Origin: Sphingobacterium zeae
GTDB lineage: Bacteria; Bacteroidota; Bacteroidia; Sphingobacteriales; Sphingobacteriaceae
DNA: 64,000 nt
Assembly: GCF_030818895.1 (NCBI RefSeq)
Contig: NZ_JAUTBA010000001.1
Coordinates: 1,550,001-1,614,000 of the forward strand
Reading direction: 5' to 3'
In this document: positions 34,820 to 44,866 of the stretch, in pieces
How positions within the stretch are numbered: position 1 is the stretch's first letter
How the letters are laid out: each line of letters opens with the position of its first letter
The notes under the pieces: generated by a model
What the model was told of the DNA's origin: nothing
The model's input: the letters and a program-made list of their open reading frames with translations, nothing else
The model's database searches: none
Position numbers and translations under genes: made by a program

Positions 34820-35162
34820 ATATACTAAATACCGAGGATAGTGTAACTATTACAGTATTGAATTTGATGTATTTATCCCTATAGGACGATTGTTTTTTAG
34901 ACGATTTGAGCAAGGATATGTTTGCATCCCTCCTTAGCGAAAAATTTATGACGACAGACTGTTGATGTACGATAAGTAGGTTTCAAATCAGCTTTATGTT
35001 AGCGTTTAGTTTAAGAGGTATTTTTCTGTAATGCGCTATCTTGATAGTTTATTTTCGCAAAAATCTGACACAATCTTCTCTAATAATTTCGTAAATTTCA
35101 AATCCAAAAAAATACAAATTGTATTGTGTTTAATGTGTTGGATTAAAAGGGGTTAGAATTTT
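34820..35162. other. Gene-free region before dnaE
   Basis: About 340 bases without a convincing frame on either strand. No terminator or clear promoter consensus was recognised, although it must contain the dnaE promoter and that of the HAD gene. Confidence 0.4.
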
Positions 35163-38100
35163 ATGTATATTATTTTCGATACGGAGACGACGGGTTTACC
35201 TAAGCGTTGGGACGCGCCAATTACGGATACGGACAATTGGCCTCGTTGTATTCAATTAGCTTGGCAGATTCATGATGAGATGGGGAATCTGGTCGAACAT
35301 CAAGATTTCTTAATTAAGCCAGATGGATTTGATATACCCTATGACTCTGAAAAAATACACGGTATATCCACTGCATTGGCGGAGGAGCAAGGGTTGCCAA
35401 TTCAAAAGGTGCTAGAGAAATTCAATATCGCATTAAATAAAGCTAAGTTTGTCGTTGGGCAGAATATTGGTTTTGATTTGAATATCATGGGCTGCGAATT
35501 TTATCGCTATGGTGTCACATCCGATATGGCGAATATGCCTGTATTAGATACCTGTACGGAAGTAACCGCTGAACTACTGAAAATTCCTGGTGGTCGTGGC
35601 GGGCGGTTTAAGTTGCCCAATTTGACCGAGCTACATTCCTATTTATTTGGAGTGCCATTTGCCGAAGCACATAATGCCACTGCCGACGTAGAGGCGACAG
35701 CACGTTGTTTTCTGGAGCTGGTGAGAAGAGAAGTGTTTACGGCCGAAGAACTTCAGGTGGATACCGGTTACTTCGTTGATTTTAAAATCAATAATCCGGG
35801 TCCGATACCTACTGTAGGGCTGAAGCATGTAAACTTAAAAGCTGCCTCTGATGAAATTAGACGGCAATCCGAGCCTGAAGAGGCTAGGGTTGTTGTGGAT
35901 GCTGAAGCACTGGCCGCCTTAAAGGATGCTAAATTTGCCCATTTACATAACCATTCTCAGTTTTCGATCCTTCAGTCCACGATGTCGTACGATAGGTTGG
36001 TTTCGGCAGCGATTAAGGATAATATGCCGGCTGTTGCATTAACGGATCATGGCAATATGATGGGGGCTTTTGAGTTTGTTTCTCGCATTATAGGTCATAA
36101 CAAGGAAATTGAAGCTCAAAATGCGGAAGCGATTGAGAATGGACAAGAGCCTACTGGTCAGCTCTTAAAACCCATTGTGGGGTGTGAATTTTTTGTCTGT
36201 GAAAACCATAAAGATAAGTCCAGAAAAGATAATGGTTACCAGATTGTGTTGTTGGCGAAAAATAAGCGCGGTTATCATAATCTGGCAAAGCTAGCTTCTT
36301 TCGCCTACACAGCAGGATTTTATTATGTGCCCCGGATTGATAAAGATCTTATTCTTCAGTATAAGGAGGATGTTATCGCTTTGTCGGGAAACCTGCAAGG
36401 AGAAGTTTCTAATAAAATACTGAATATAGGGGAGAGCCAGGCCGAGGAAGCATTGCTATGGTGGAAGGAGCACTTTGGGGATGATTTCTATCTCGAGTTG
36501 ATGCGTCATGGCCAGGAAGATGAGGATCGTGTGAATCAAACATTGCTCAAATTTTCCCGCAAATATCAGGTTAAAATTGTTGCGACCAACAATACATATT
36601 ACGAGAAGAAGGGTGATGCCCACGCGCACGATATTTTATTATGTGTGAAAGATGGGGAGAAGCTTTCGACTCCAAAAGGTAGGGGCCGGGGATTCCGTTT
36701 TGGTTTGCCGAATCAGGAATATTATTTCAAGTCTTCTGACGAAATGAAGGCGCTGTTTAAGGATCTTCCCGAAGCAATTTTGAATATTCAGGAGATAGTC
36801 GACAAAGTTGAGATTTTTAAACTAAATCGCGATGTTCTCCTGCCTAAATTTGATATACCCGAAGAGTTTCAGGTTAAAGCGGATCTTGAAGATGGCGGAA
36901 AACGAGGGGAGAATAAATACCTCGCGCACCTCTGTTATGAAGGTGCTAAAAAACGTTACGAAGAAATCACGGATGATATTCGTGAGCGGCTAGACTTTGA
37001 GCTGGCTACTATCGAAAAAACCGGCTATCCTGGTTACTTTTTGATTGTGCAGGATTTTATTGCAGCCGCACGAGCGATGGGAGTATCCGTGGGTCCTGGA
37101 CGGGGATCTGCCGCAGGTTCAGCTGTGGCCTATTGTCTTGGGATTACCAATATCGATCCGATTAAGTACGATTTGCTGTTTGAGCGTTTCTTAAATCCAG
37201 ACCGTGTATCGATGCCCGATATTGATATCGATTTTGATGATGAGGGGCGTGGACGCGTCATGCAATATGTGATTAATAAATATGGTGCTAGTCAAGTTGC
37301 TCAGATTATTACCTACGGTACAATGGCAGCTAAATCATCCATTAAAGATACAGCCCGTGTACTTGATTTACCTTTAGGTGATGCTAATGAGATTGCTAAG
37401 CTGATTCCAAATCTTAAATTATCGAAAATTTTTACGCTAGATGACGCTGGTTTAAAGGAGAAGCTAAGAACAGAGGAAATTGAAGCCGTTAATAGATTGA
37501 AATCTATTGCCGATGGTGCTGGGCTGGAAGCCGAAACAATCCGGCAAGCCCGGGTATTGGAAGGTTCTGTACGAAATACAGGTATTCATGCCTGCGGCGT
37601 TATTATCACACCCGATGATATTACTAACTTTGTTCCTGTTTCTTTAGCAAAAGACTCTGACCTTTATGTAACGCAGTTTGATAACCACGTGGTGGAAAGT
37701 GCTGGCTTGCTAAAAATGGACTTCTTGGGTTTAAAGACGCTGACGTTGATTAAAGATACCGTCGAGAATGTCAAATTAAGCCATGGTATTGTACTGGATC
37801 CAGATCAGTTTCCAATTGATGATGAACTTACGTATGAGCTTTTTCAACGTGGTGAAACGATTGGTGTATTCCAGTATGAATCTCCAGGAATGCAGAAGTA
37901 CATGCGTGACCTCAAGCCTACGGTATTCGCAGATTTGATTGCGATGAATGCGCTCTATCGTCCGGGGCCAATTGAATATATCCCCAGTTTTATTAAGCGT
38001 AAGCATGGTATAGATCCGATTGTTTACGATTTGGATGCCTGTGAGGAGTATTTAAAGGAAACCTATGGTATTACAGTATATCAAGAGCAGGTAATGCTTT

Positions 38101-39581
38101 TGTCCCAAAAGTTAGCTGGATTTTCAAAAGGTGATGCCGATGTACTGCGGAAGGCCATGGGTAAGAAGCAAAAGGCTGTACTTGATAAGATGAAGCCTAA
38201 GTTTATTTCGCAGGCGGAGGAGAAGGGGCATAATGCTAAGGTCTTGGAAAAGATATGGACGGATTGGGAAGCTTTTGCGAGTTATGCATTTAACAAATCC
38301 CATTCCACATGTTATGCATGGGTGGCCTATCAAACAGCTTATTTGAAAGCACATTTTCCTGCTGAATATATGGCGGCTGTACTTTCTAACAATATGAATG
38401 ATATTAAGCAAGTAACATTCTTTATGGAGGAATGTAAACGAATGGGCTTGCAGGTATTGGGGCCAGATGTGAATGAATCCTATTATAAGTTTACGGTAAA
38501 TGAATCTGGAGCTATTCGTTTTGGAATAGGTGCGGTGAAAGGTGTTGGGGCAGGAGCGGTAGACGCTATCGTGCAAACACGGCAATCTGGATTGTATAAA
38601 TCTGTTTTCGATATGGCTAAGCGTATTGATTTACGTGCTGTCAATAAAAAGGCATTTGAGAGCTTAGCTTATGCGGGGGGATTTGATAGTTTCGAAAATA
38701 CACATCGTGCACAGTATTTCCACTCCGATGAAAATTCAACCGGCATGGAAAAGGCGATACGTTTTGGACAGCGTTATAAGGAAAATGAAAGTTCAGCCCA
38801 GGCAAGTCTTTTTGGTGTTGATGGTGGAGCTGAGTTACCGGAGCCCGTGTTGGCGCCATGTCCGCAATGGGGGTTAATTGAGAAGCTTAAATATGAAAAA
38901 GAGGTCATCGGTATATATCTAACCAGTCATCCATTGGATACCTATCGTTTTGAAATTGAGCATTTTTGTCAAAATTCGGTTTCAGACTTAGCATTGATTA
39001 ATAAGGTTAAGGCGGCAGAGGTTGATGAAGAGACTTTACTTGAGTTCAATCGAATCAAAAACAAGGAATTGGTAATAGGGGGTATTATAGCTTCTGCAAA
39101 CCATCGATTGACAAAGAATGGTAAGCCCTTTGCTTCTTTTATCATTGAAGATTATAGTGACTCCTATGATATGGCGGTATTTGGCGAAGAATATGTGAAA
39201 TTAAAAGGATATTTGCAGGAAGGATACTTTGTTCAGTTAAGAGGCTTGGTACAGGAGCGTTTTAGACAAGTCGGAAATTGGGGCTTTGAGCTACGCAGTG
39301 TACAATTGCTTTCTGATCTTCGTGAAAAGATGGCTAAAAGTTTTACGATCAATATTCCTTTGCCTAAATTGAACGAAGCTTTTTTAGATGGAATTAAGGA
39401 TATACTTGCGCAAAACGAGATCGAAGGTGTTGTGCCAAGTTGTCAATTGAAGTTTAAAATTTGGGATCCGCAGGATGAGATATCTGTCGAAATGCCAGCT
39501 AAAAGTCTGAAAATAAACCTTACAAATGAATTTTTGGATTGCATCGATAAGTTTGAAGGTATAAATTATCGACTGAACTAG
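35163..39581 (+). CDS. dnaE: DNA polymerase III subunit alpha with fused N-terminal 3'-5' exonuclease
   Basis: This 1472-residue replicase begins with a DnaQ-like exonuclease (residues 1-200): DTETTGL with D6 and E8, VGQNIGFDLN (motif II) and HNATADVEAT (motif III, H and D). A PHP domain follows (from about 260, FAHLHNHSQFSILQSTMSYDRL). The polymerase core has MPDIDIDFDDEGRGRV near residue 684 and the fingers with QEQVMLLSQKLAGFS. A C-terminal OB domain is present (IIASANHRLTKNGKPFASFIIED). It therefore combines synthesis and proofreading in one chain. It is not the PolC arrangement, in which the exonuclease interrupts the PHP domain. Confidence 0.95.
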   Translation: MYIIFDTETTGLPKRWDAPITDTDNWPRCIQLAWQIHDEMGNLVEHQDFLIKPDGFDIPYDSEKIHGISTALAEEQGLPIQKVLEKFNIALNKAKFVVGQNIGFDLNIMGCEFYRYGVTSDMANMPVLDTCTEVTAELLKIPGGRGGRFKLPNLTELHSYLFGVPFAEAHNATADVEATARCFLELVRREVFTAEELQVDTGYFVDFKINNPGPIPTVGLKHVNLKAASDEIRRQSEPEEARVVVDAEALAALKDAKFAHLHNHSQFSILQSTMSYDRLVSAAIKDNMPAVALTDHGNMMGAFEFVSRIIGHNKEIEAQNAEAIENGQEPTGQLLKPIVGCEFFVCENHKDKSRKDNGYQIVLLAKNKRGYHNLAKLASFAYTAGFYYVPRIDKDLILQYKEDVIALSGNLQGEVSNKILNIGESQAEEALLWWKEHFGDDFYLELMRHGQEDEDRVNQTLLKFSRKYQVKIVATNNTYYEKKGDAHAHDILLCVKDGEKLSTPKGRGRGFRFGLPNQEYYFKSSDEMKALFKDLPEAILNIQEIVDKVEIFKLNRDVLLPKFDIPEEFQVKADLEDGGKRGENKYLAHLCYEGAKKRYEEITDDIRERLDFELATIEKTGYPGYFLIVQDFIAAARAMGVSVGPGRGSAAGSAVAYCLGITNIDPIKYDLLFERFLNPDRVSMPDIDIDFDDEGRGRVMQYVINKYGASQVAQIITYGTMAAKSSIKDTARVLDLPLGDANEIAKLIPNLKLSKIFTLDDAGLKEKLRTEEIEAVNRLKSIADGAGLEAETIRQARVLEGSVRNTGIHACGVIITPDDITNFVPVSLAKDSDLYVTQFDNHVVESAGLLKMDFLGLKTLTLIKDTVENVKLSHGIVLDPDQFPIDDELTYELFQRGETIGVFQYESPGMQKYMRDLKPTVFADLIAMNALYRPGPIEYIPSFIKRKHGIDPIVYDLDACEEYLKETYGITVYQEQVMLLSQKLAGFSKGDADVLRKAMGKKQKAVLDKMKPKFISQAEEKGHNAKVLEKIWTDWEAFASYAFNKSHSTCYAWVAYQTAYLKAHFPAEYMAAVLSNNMNDIKQVTFFMEECKRMGLQVLGPDVNESYYKFTVNESGAIRFGIGAVKGVGAGAVDAIVQTRQSGLYKSVFDMAKRIDLRAVNKKAFESLAYAGGFDSFENTHRAQYFHSDENSTGMEKAIRFGQRYKENESSAQASLFGVDGGAELPEPVLAPCPQWGLIEKLKYEKEVIGIYLTSHPLDTYRFEIEHFCQNSVSDLALINKVKAAEVDEETLLEFNRIKNKELVIGGIIASANHRLTKNGKPFASFIIEDYSDSYDMAVFGEEYVKLKGYLQEGYFVQLRGLVQERFRQVGNWGFELRSVQLLSDLREKMAKSFTINIPLPKLNEAFLDGIKDILAQNEIEGVVPSCQLKFKIWDPQDEISVEMPAKSLKINLTNEFLDCIDKFEGINYRLN

Positions 39582-39633
39582 TTTGGATTGGAATTTGTGT
39601 AATTAAGATTACAAATACATTAATAGTTGTTAT

Positions 39634-39641
39634 TATCTTTG
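39634..39641 (+). promoter_or_regulatory. -7 element for trxA
   Basis: TATCTTTG matches TAnnTTTG and gives a leader of about 60 bases. The -33 box is weak. Confidence 0.5.
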
Positions 39642-39704
39642 TTTATAGATTTTAGCAATTAAAAAAATATACACATAACTTCGGTTTATAAAAATTAAAA
39701 GATT

Positions 39705-40025
39705 ATGGCATTAGAAATTACAGATAGCAACTTTGAAGAAGTTGTTTTAAAAGCAGACAAACCAGTATTAATCGATTTTTGGGCAGAGTGGTGTGGACCA
39801 TGTCGTATGGTAGGTCCTGTAGTAGAGGAATTGGCGAAGGATTACGAGGGAAAAGCAGTTATAGGGAAAGTAAACGTGGATGAGAATCCAGAGATTTCAG
39901 TACGTTATGGAATTCGTAATATCCCTGCTTTGTTATTTTTCAAAAATGGTGAAATTGTTGATAAGCAAATCGGTGCTGTTCCAAAATCAGTATTGAACGA
40001 GAAATTAGAAAAACAATTAGCATAA
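39705..40025 (+). CDS. trxA: Thioredoxin
   Basis: The 106-residue protein is a standard cytoplasmic thioredoxin that reduces protein disulphides. It has the WCGPC redox motif (W29-C30-G31-P32-C33), cis-proline segment NIPALLFFKNGEIV, and FWAEWCGPCRM context. It has its own -7 element and a strong terminator. Confidence 0.98.
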   Translation: MALEITDSNFEEVVLKADKPVLIDFWAEWCGPCRMVGPVVEELAKDYEGKAVIGKVNVDENPEISVRYGIRNIPALLFFKNGEIVDKQIGAVPKSVLNEKLEKQLA

Positions 40026-40040
40026 CTTAGTTAAAAACAA

Positions 40041-40077
40041 AAAAAAGCCTGAAATATTCTATTTCAGGCTTTTTTTT
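40041..40077. terminator. Intrinsic terminator of trxA
   Basis: A perfect 15-base stem (40041-40055 with 40061-40075, loop of five), starting with six A and ending in T, forms immediately after the gene. Confidence 0.93.
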
Positions 40078-40080
40078 GTT

Positions 40081-40440
40081 TTTAAAATTCAGTTTTTTTG
40101 ATTTTATCTCGATTTTTAATTGTTTTGCGTGTATATTTTGTTTGTTTTGGTTTATTTTATGTATTTTTTTTGTTTTTTACCGGGTGGAATGTGGTGTTTT
40201 TTAGTGTTTTGTATTTTTAGTATGATTTTATTGTTCATTTTAGCTTTTTTGTGTTTATTTTTTGATAAAAAATCAATTTTATTTGCATAAATCAATATTT
40301 TTTACTTCCTTTGAGTATTGAAATTGGTTTTCGAAAATAGTTTGTTTCGATTTTTTGATTTTGATGTTATTTTTTTTTGACTCGATGATTTAGGAGTTGT
40401 TTTTTTGAAAAAAAAAGAAATTGACAAAGATTTTCCCTTT
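40081..40440. other. T-rich, cytosine-poor gene-free segment
   Basis: The three 60-base rows 40081-40140, 40141-40200 and 40201-40260 contain only 4, 2 and 2 cytosines; the plus strand is dominated by T with some G. No coding frame is credible. The segment lies between the trxA terminator and the orphan terminator at 40460. A strand-asymmetric low-complexity tract like this could be a remnant of slippage or a transcribed U-rich leader. Confidence 0.7.
40282..40313 (+). promoter_or_regulatory. Promoter-like element upstream of the orphan terminator
   Basis: TTTG (40282-40285) and TTCCTTTG (40306-40313) are separated by 20 bases. The second differs from TAnnTTTG at one base. If active, transcription would begin near 40318 and stop at the terminator at 40492. 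Confidence 0.35.
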
Positions 40441-40459
40441 CAAATACCCTAGATTATGC

Positions 40460-40492
40460 CTCGCGTTGCTCTCCGTAACGCGAGTTTTTTTT
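40460..40492 (+). terminator. Orphan intrinsic terminator
   Basis: CTCGCGTT pairs with AACGCGAG (8 GC-rich pairs, loop of nine) and eight T follow. No gene precedes it on this strand apart from trxA, which already has its own terminator, so it implies an unannotated transcript. Confidence 0.8.
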
Positions 40493-40515
40493 GAGGCTAA
40501 AGTATGGGTGAAAAC

Positions 40516-40548
40516 AAAAGCGGCTATCCGAAAGGATAGCCGCTTTTT
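40516..40548 (-). terminator. Terminator of the rpsF-rpsR-rplI operon
   Basis: A 14-base perfect stem (AAAAGCGGCTATCC with its complement) around a GAAA loop lies 23 bases past the rplI stop; the minus strand ends in a T run. Confidence 0.92.
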
Positions 40549-40570
40549 ATTATTGACTAAATAAACTGAA

Positions 40571-41014
40571 TTATTCAGCAATTACTTCGAAAGGAACTTG
40601 AACTTTCACTTCTTTGTGTAAGTTTAAGTTTGCGATGTATTCACCTACTTCTTTAGGTTCTACTTCGAAAGTGATACGACGACGATCTACATCAAAACCT
40701 TTTGCTTTCAATGCATCAGCAATCTGAATACTATTTACTTTACCAAAGATTTTACCAGATTCACCTGCTTTAGCACCAATTGAAAGTTTGATAGCTTCTA
40801 ATTTACCAGCTAATTCAGTTGCGTCTTTTTTGATTTTGTCTTGTTTGAACTGAGCTTGTTTAATGTTCTCAGCTAAAACTTTCTTTGCAGATTCAGTCGC
40901 TTGGATTGCAAATCCTTGAGGGATTAAGTAGTTACGACCGAAACCTGGTTTTACATTAACGATATCGTTTTGCTCACCTAAGCCTTTGATATCCTGTTTT
41001 AAAATTACTTCCAT
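40571..41014 (-). CDS. rplI: 50S ribosomal protein L9
   Basis: The 147-residue protein has the L9 N-terminal domain MEVILKQDIKGLGEQNDIVNVKPGFGRNYLIPQGFA, a long connecting helix (about 40-80) and a C-terminal domain. L9 binds 23S rRNA near L1 and affects frame maintenance. It is the third gene of the rpsF-rpsR-rplI set and is preceded by an unusually strong Shine-Dalgarno sequence whose first three bases are the rpsR stop codon. Confidence 0.98.
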   Translation of the reverse strand: MEVILKQDIKGLGEQNDIVNVKPGFGRNYLIPQGFAIQATESAKKVLAENIKQAQFKQDKIKKDATELAGKLEAIKLSIGAKAGESGKIFGKVNSIQIADALKAKGFDVDRRRITFEVEPKEVGEYIANLNLHKEVKVQVPFEVIAE

Positions 41015-41024
41015 TTTCTATCGT

Positions 41025-41032
41025 CCTCCTTA
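41025..41032 (-). promoter_or_regulatory. Perfect Shine-Dalgarno sequence for rplI
   Basis: On the minus strand the sequence is TAAGGAGG, complementary to eight bases at the 16S rRNA 3' end, ten bases before the ATG. Its TAA is the rpsR stop codon. Other genes of the window that I checked have no such sequence. Confidence 0.85.
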
Positions 41033-41293
41033 TTTAATTGCATCAGCTAAGTAAGGTAACAAGCCGATGTGACGAGCACGTTTAACAGCTTGAGCTACTT
41101 TACGTTGAAATTTCAAAGATGTACCAGTTAAACGACGAGGTAAGATTTTACCTTGATCATTTACAAATTTCATCAAGAAGTTAGCATCTTTATAATCGAT
41201 ATATTTGATACCATTCTTTTTGAAACGACAGTATTTTTTACGGTTGTCCTCTACTTTAGGAGCAGTTACGTATTGGATATTTTCGTTAGCCAT
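41030..41293 (-). CDS. rpsR: 30S ribosomal protein S18
   Basis: The 87-residue protein contains the S18 core YCRFKKNGIKYIDYKDANFLMKFVNDQGKILPRRLTGTSLKFQRKVAQAVKRARHIGLLPY. With S6 it sits on the 30S platform next to S21 and the 16S 3' end. Its ATG shares one base with the rpsF stop (TAATG), and a purine-rich GAGGAGGG lies nine bases before it inside rpsF. Confidence 0.98.
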   Translation of the reverse strand: MANENIQYVTAPKVEDNRKKYCRFKKNGIKYIDYKDANFLMKFVNDQGKILPRRLTGTSLKFQRKVAQAVKRARHIGLLPYLADAIK

Positions 41294-41661
41294 TAGTTTG
41301 CGCCCTCCTCAGTTTTAGTTTCAGCTTTTTTGTTGAATGCACCGCTACGTTTTTTCTCGTTGTAAGCTTTAGCATGTTTGTCTAAACTTACAGTCAAGAA
41401 ACGCATAATGCGCTCATCACGTTTGTATTCAACCTCTAATTTATTGATTAATTCACCTGGAGCCTTGAATTCAGTTAAGTGATAAAATCCAGTAGTTTTT
41501 TTCTGGATTGGATACGCTAATTTTTTCAAACCCCAATTGTCTTCAGCGACAATCTCGGCTCCGCCTTCTGTTAAGATGTTTTTGAATTTTGCGATTACTT
41601 CTTTCGCAGCATCATCAGAAAGCAACGGGGTAAGAACGATTACAGATTCGTACTGTTGCAT
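41293..41661 (-). CDS. rpsF: 30S ribosomal protein S6
   Basis: The 122-residue protein is bS6: MQQYESVIVLTPLLSDDAAKEVIAKFKNILTEGG, followed by the beta strands NWGLKKLAYPIQKKTTGFYHLTEF and KLEVEYKRDERIMRFLTVSLDKHA. It binds S18 on the 30S platform. It is the first gene of the operon, has a strong promoter and no Shine-Dalgarno sequence, unlike the two genes that follow. Confidence 0.98.
   Translation of the reverse strand: MQQYESVIVLTPLLSDDAAKEVIAKFKNILTEGGAEIVAEDNWGLKKLAYPIQKKTTGFYHLTEFKAPGELINKLEVEYKRDERIMRFLTVSLDKHAKAYNEKKRSGAFNKKAETKTEEGAN
41303..41310 (-). promoter_or_regulatory. Strong Shine-Dalgarno sequence for rpsR
   Basis: GAGGAGGG on the minus strand lies nine bases before the rpsR ATG, within the last codons of rpsF, and pairs with the CCUCC core of the anti-Shine-Dalgarno. 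Confidence 0.75.
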
Positions 41662-41707
41662 TGTGTTAATTAATTTTGTTGTTTAAAAACCCACTTTTGT
41701 GGAAGTG

Positions 41708-41739
41708 CAAATGTAGGTATTATATTGTTATGTTGCAAA
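41708..41739 (-). promoter_or_regulatory. Promoter of the rpsF operon
   Basis: On the minus strand TTTG (41739-41736) and TACATTTG (41715-41708) are exactly 20 bases apart, a textbook Bacteroidota promoter. The leader is about 45 bases and holds a small CCAC/GTGG hairpin. Confidence 0.85.
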
Positions 41740-41751
41740 GCATTAAAACAA

Positions 41752-41785
41752 AAAAGTTTAGATCCTCAAAAGGATCTAAACTTTT
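41752..41785 (-). terminator. Terminator of dapA
   Basis: A perfect 15-base stem (41752-41766 with 41771-41785, loop of four) ends in T on the minus strand. It lies between the dapA stop codon and the rpsF promoter. Confidence 0.9.
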
Positions 41786-41806
41786 CCAAAGTGTACGCTA
41801 CGATAT

Positions 41807-42685
41807 CTACTTTATTTTTTTTAATTCTTCTTTTATCGTAACCTTTGTTTTTGTGCTTATGCTGACTAAGGGGAGGCGTAATGTATCTTTTCCAATACCC
41901 AATTCCTGAAGTATATATTTTACGCCAGCGGGATTTCCTTCAATAAAACATAGTTCGGTAATATCCAATAGCTCTTGATGTATCGATCTTGCGTCAATAT
42001 AATTCCCTTCGGCACATAGTGTTGTTAAGGTTGCTACTTTTTTCGGTAAAGCATTTCCGATGACTGAAATGATGCCGGCAGCACCAAGAGCCATCATTGG
42101 CAACGTAACAGGATCATCACCAGAAATTAGTAGGAAATCTTTTGGTTTATCCCGTAAGATTTCACTGAGCTGAGCAAAGTTACCCGAAGCTTCTTTGATA
42201 GCGACGATATTTAAAAAATCATTCGCTAATCGTAATGTTGTCTGTGCAGAAATATTGCTTCCTGTACGTCCAGGTACATTGTATAAAATAATAGGCAGGG
42301 GAGATGCCGATGCAACAGCTTTATAGTGTTGATAAATTCCCTCTTGAGTTGGTTTGTTGTAATATGGAGAAACCGATAGAATCGCACAAAATCCAGTGGA
42401 ATCAAAATTTTTGATTTGCTCCACAATTTCGGCCGTATTATTTCCACCAATTCCAGCAACCAAGGGTAGTCTACCGTTCACGCGCTTGACAGTAAAATCC
42501 CAGATGCGCTTTCGTTCATCATTGGTTAAAGTGGCAACTTCTCCAGTTGTACCTAAAGAAACCAAATAATCCATACCTTCGTTGATTTGCAAGTCAATTA
42601 GCTGACCTAATGCTTCGAAATCAACAGATCCATCTGAGTTAAAAGGAGTGACTAATGCTACTCCTGCGCCGTGAAGCTCGTTCAT
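41807..42685 (-). CDS. dapA: 4-hydroxy-tetrahydrodipicolinate synthase
   Basis: DapA (292 residues) condenses pyruvate with aspartate semialdehyde in the lysine/diaminopimelate pathway. It has LGTTGEVATLTNDERKRI, YYNKPTQEG, the tyrosine of LYNVPGRTG and the Schiff-base lysine in IVAIKEASG. GDDPVTLPMMALGAAGIISV also fits. It supplies DAP for the cell wall made with MurF and Mpl elsewhere in the window. ligA lies 37 bases upstream on the same strand. Confidence 0.96.
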   Translation of the reverse strand: MNELHGAGVALVTPFNSDGSVDFEALGQLIDLQINEGMDYLVSLGTTGEVATLTNDERKRIWDFTVKRVNGRLPLVAGIGGNNTAEIVEQIKNFDSTGFCAILSVSPYYNKPTQEGIYQHYKAVASASPLPIILYNVPGRTGSNISAQTTLRLANDFLNIVAIKEASGNFAQLSEILRDKPKDFLLISGDDPVTLPMMALGAAGIISVIGNALPKKVATLTTLCAEGNYIDARSIHQELLDITELCFIEGNPAGVKYILQELGIGKDTLRLPLVSISTKTKVTIKEELKKIK

Positions 42686-42722
42686 CTTGTTTTTGTATTT
42701 ATATAAATTTAATTAAAAAAAC

Positions 42723-44759
<2,037 letters not shown>

Positions 44760-44866
44760 CAAATAAAAAGTACGTTTAAATAAAATAAATAAAGAATCTT
44801 GCTATAATGACTGCTTTATTTTTAAAATGCGTTTTTCTGCATTTTATATTTTGGGGAAATGAGAAG

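Noticed and set aside
38124..38585. 153-codon minus-strand frame inside dnaE
   Set aside because: It lies opposite strongly conserved polymerase coding sequence and has no family features; a shadow frame.
40390..40581. 63-codon minus-strand frame downstream of rplI
   Set aside because: It contains the operon terminator and the orphan terminator and has low-complexity sequence; not a gene.
41662..41710. S6:S18-binding leader motif upstream of rpsF
   Set aside because: There is only a short CCAC/GTGG hairpin; the bulged CCG motif of the known leader was not recognisable.
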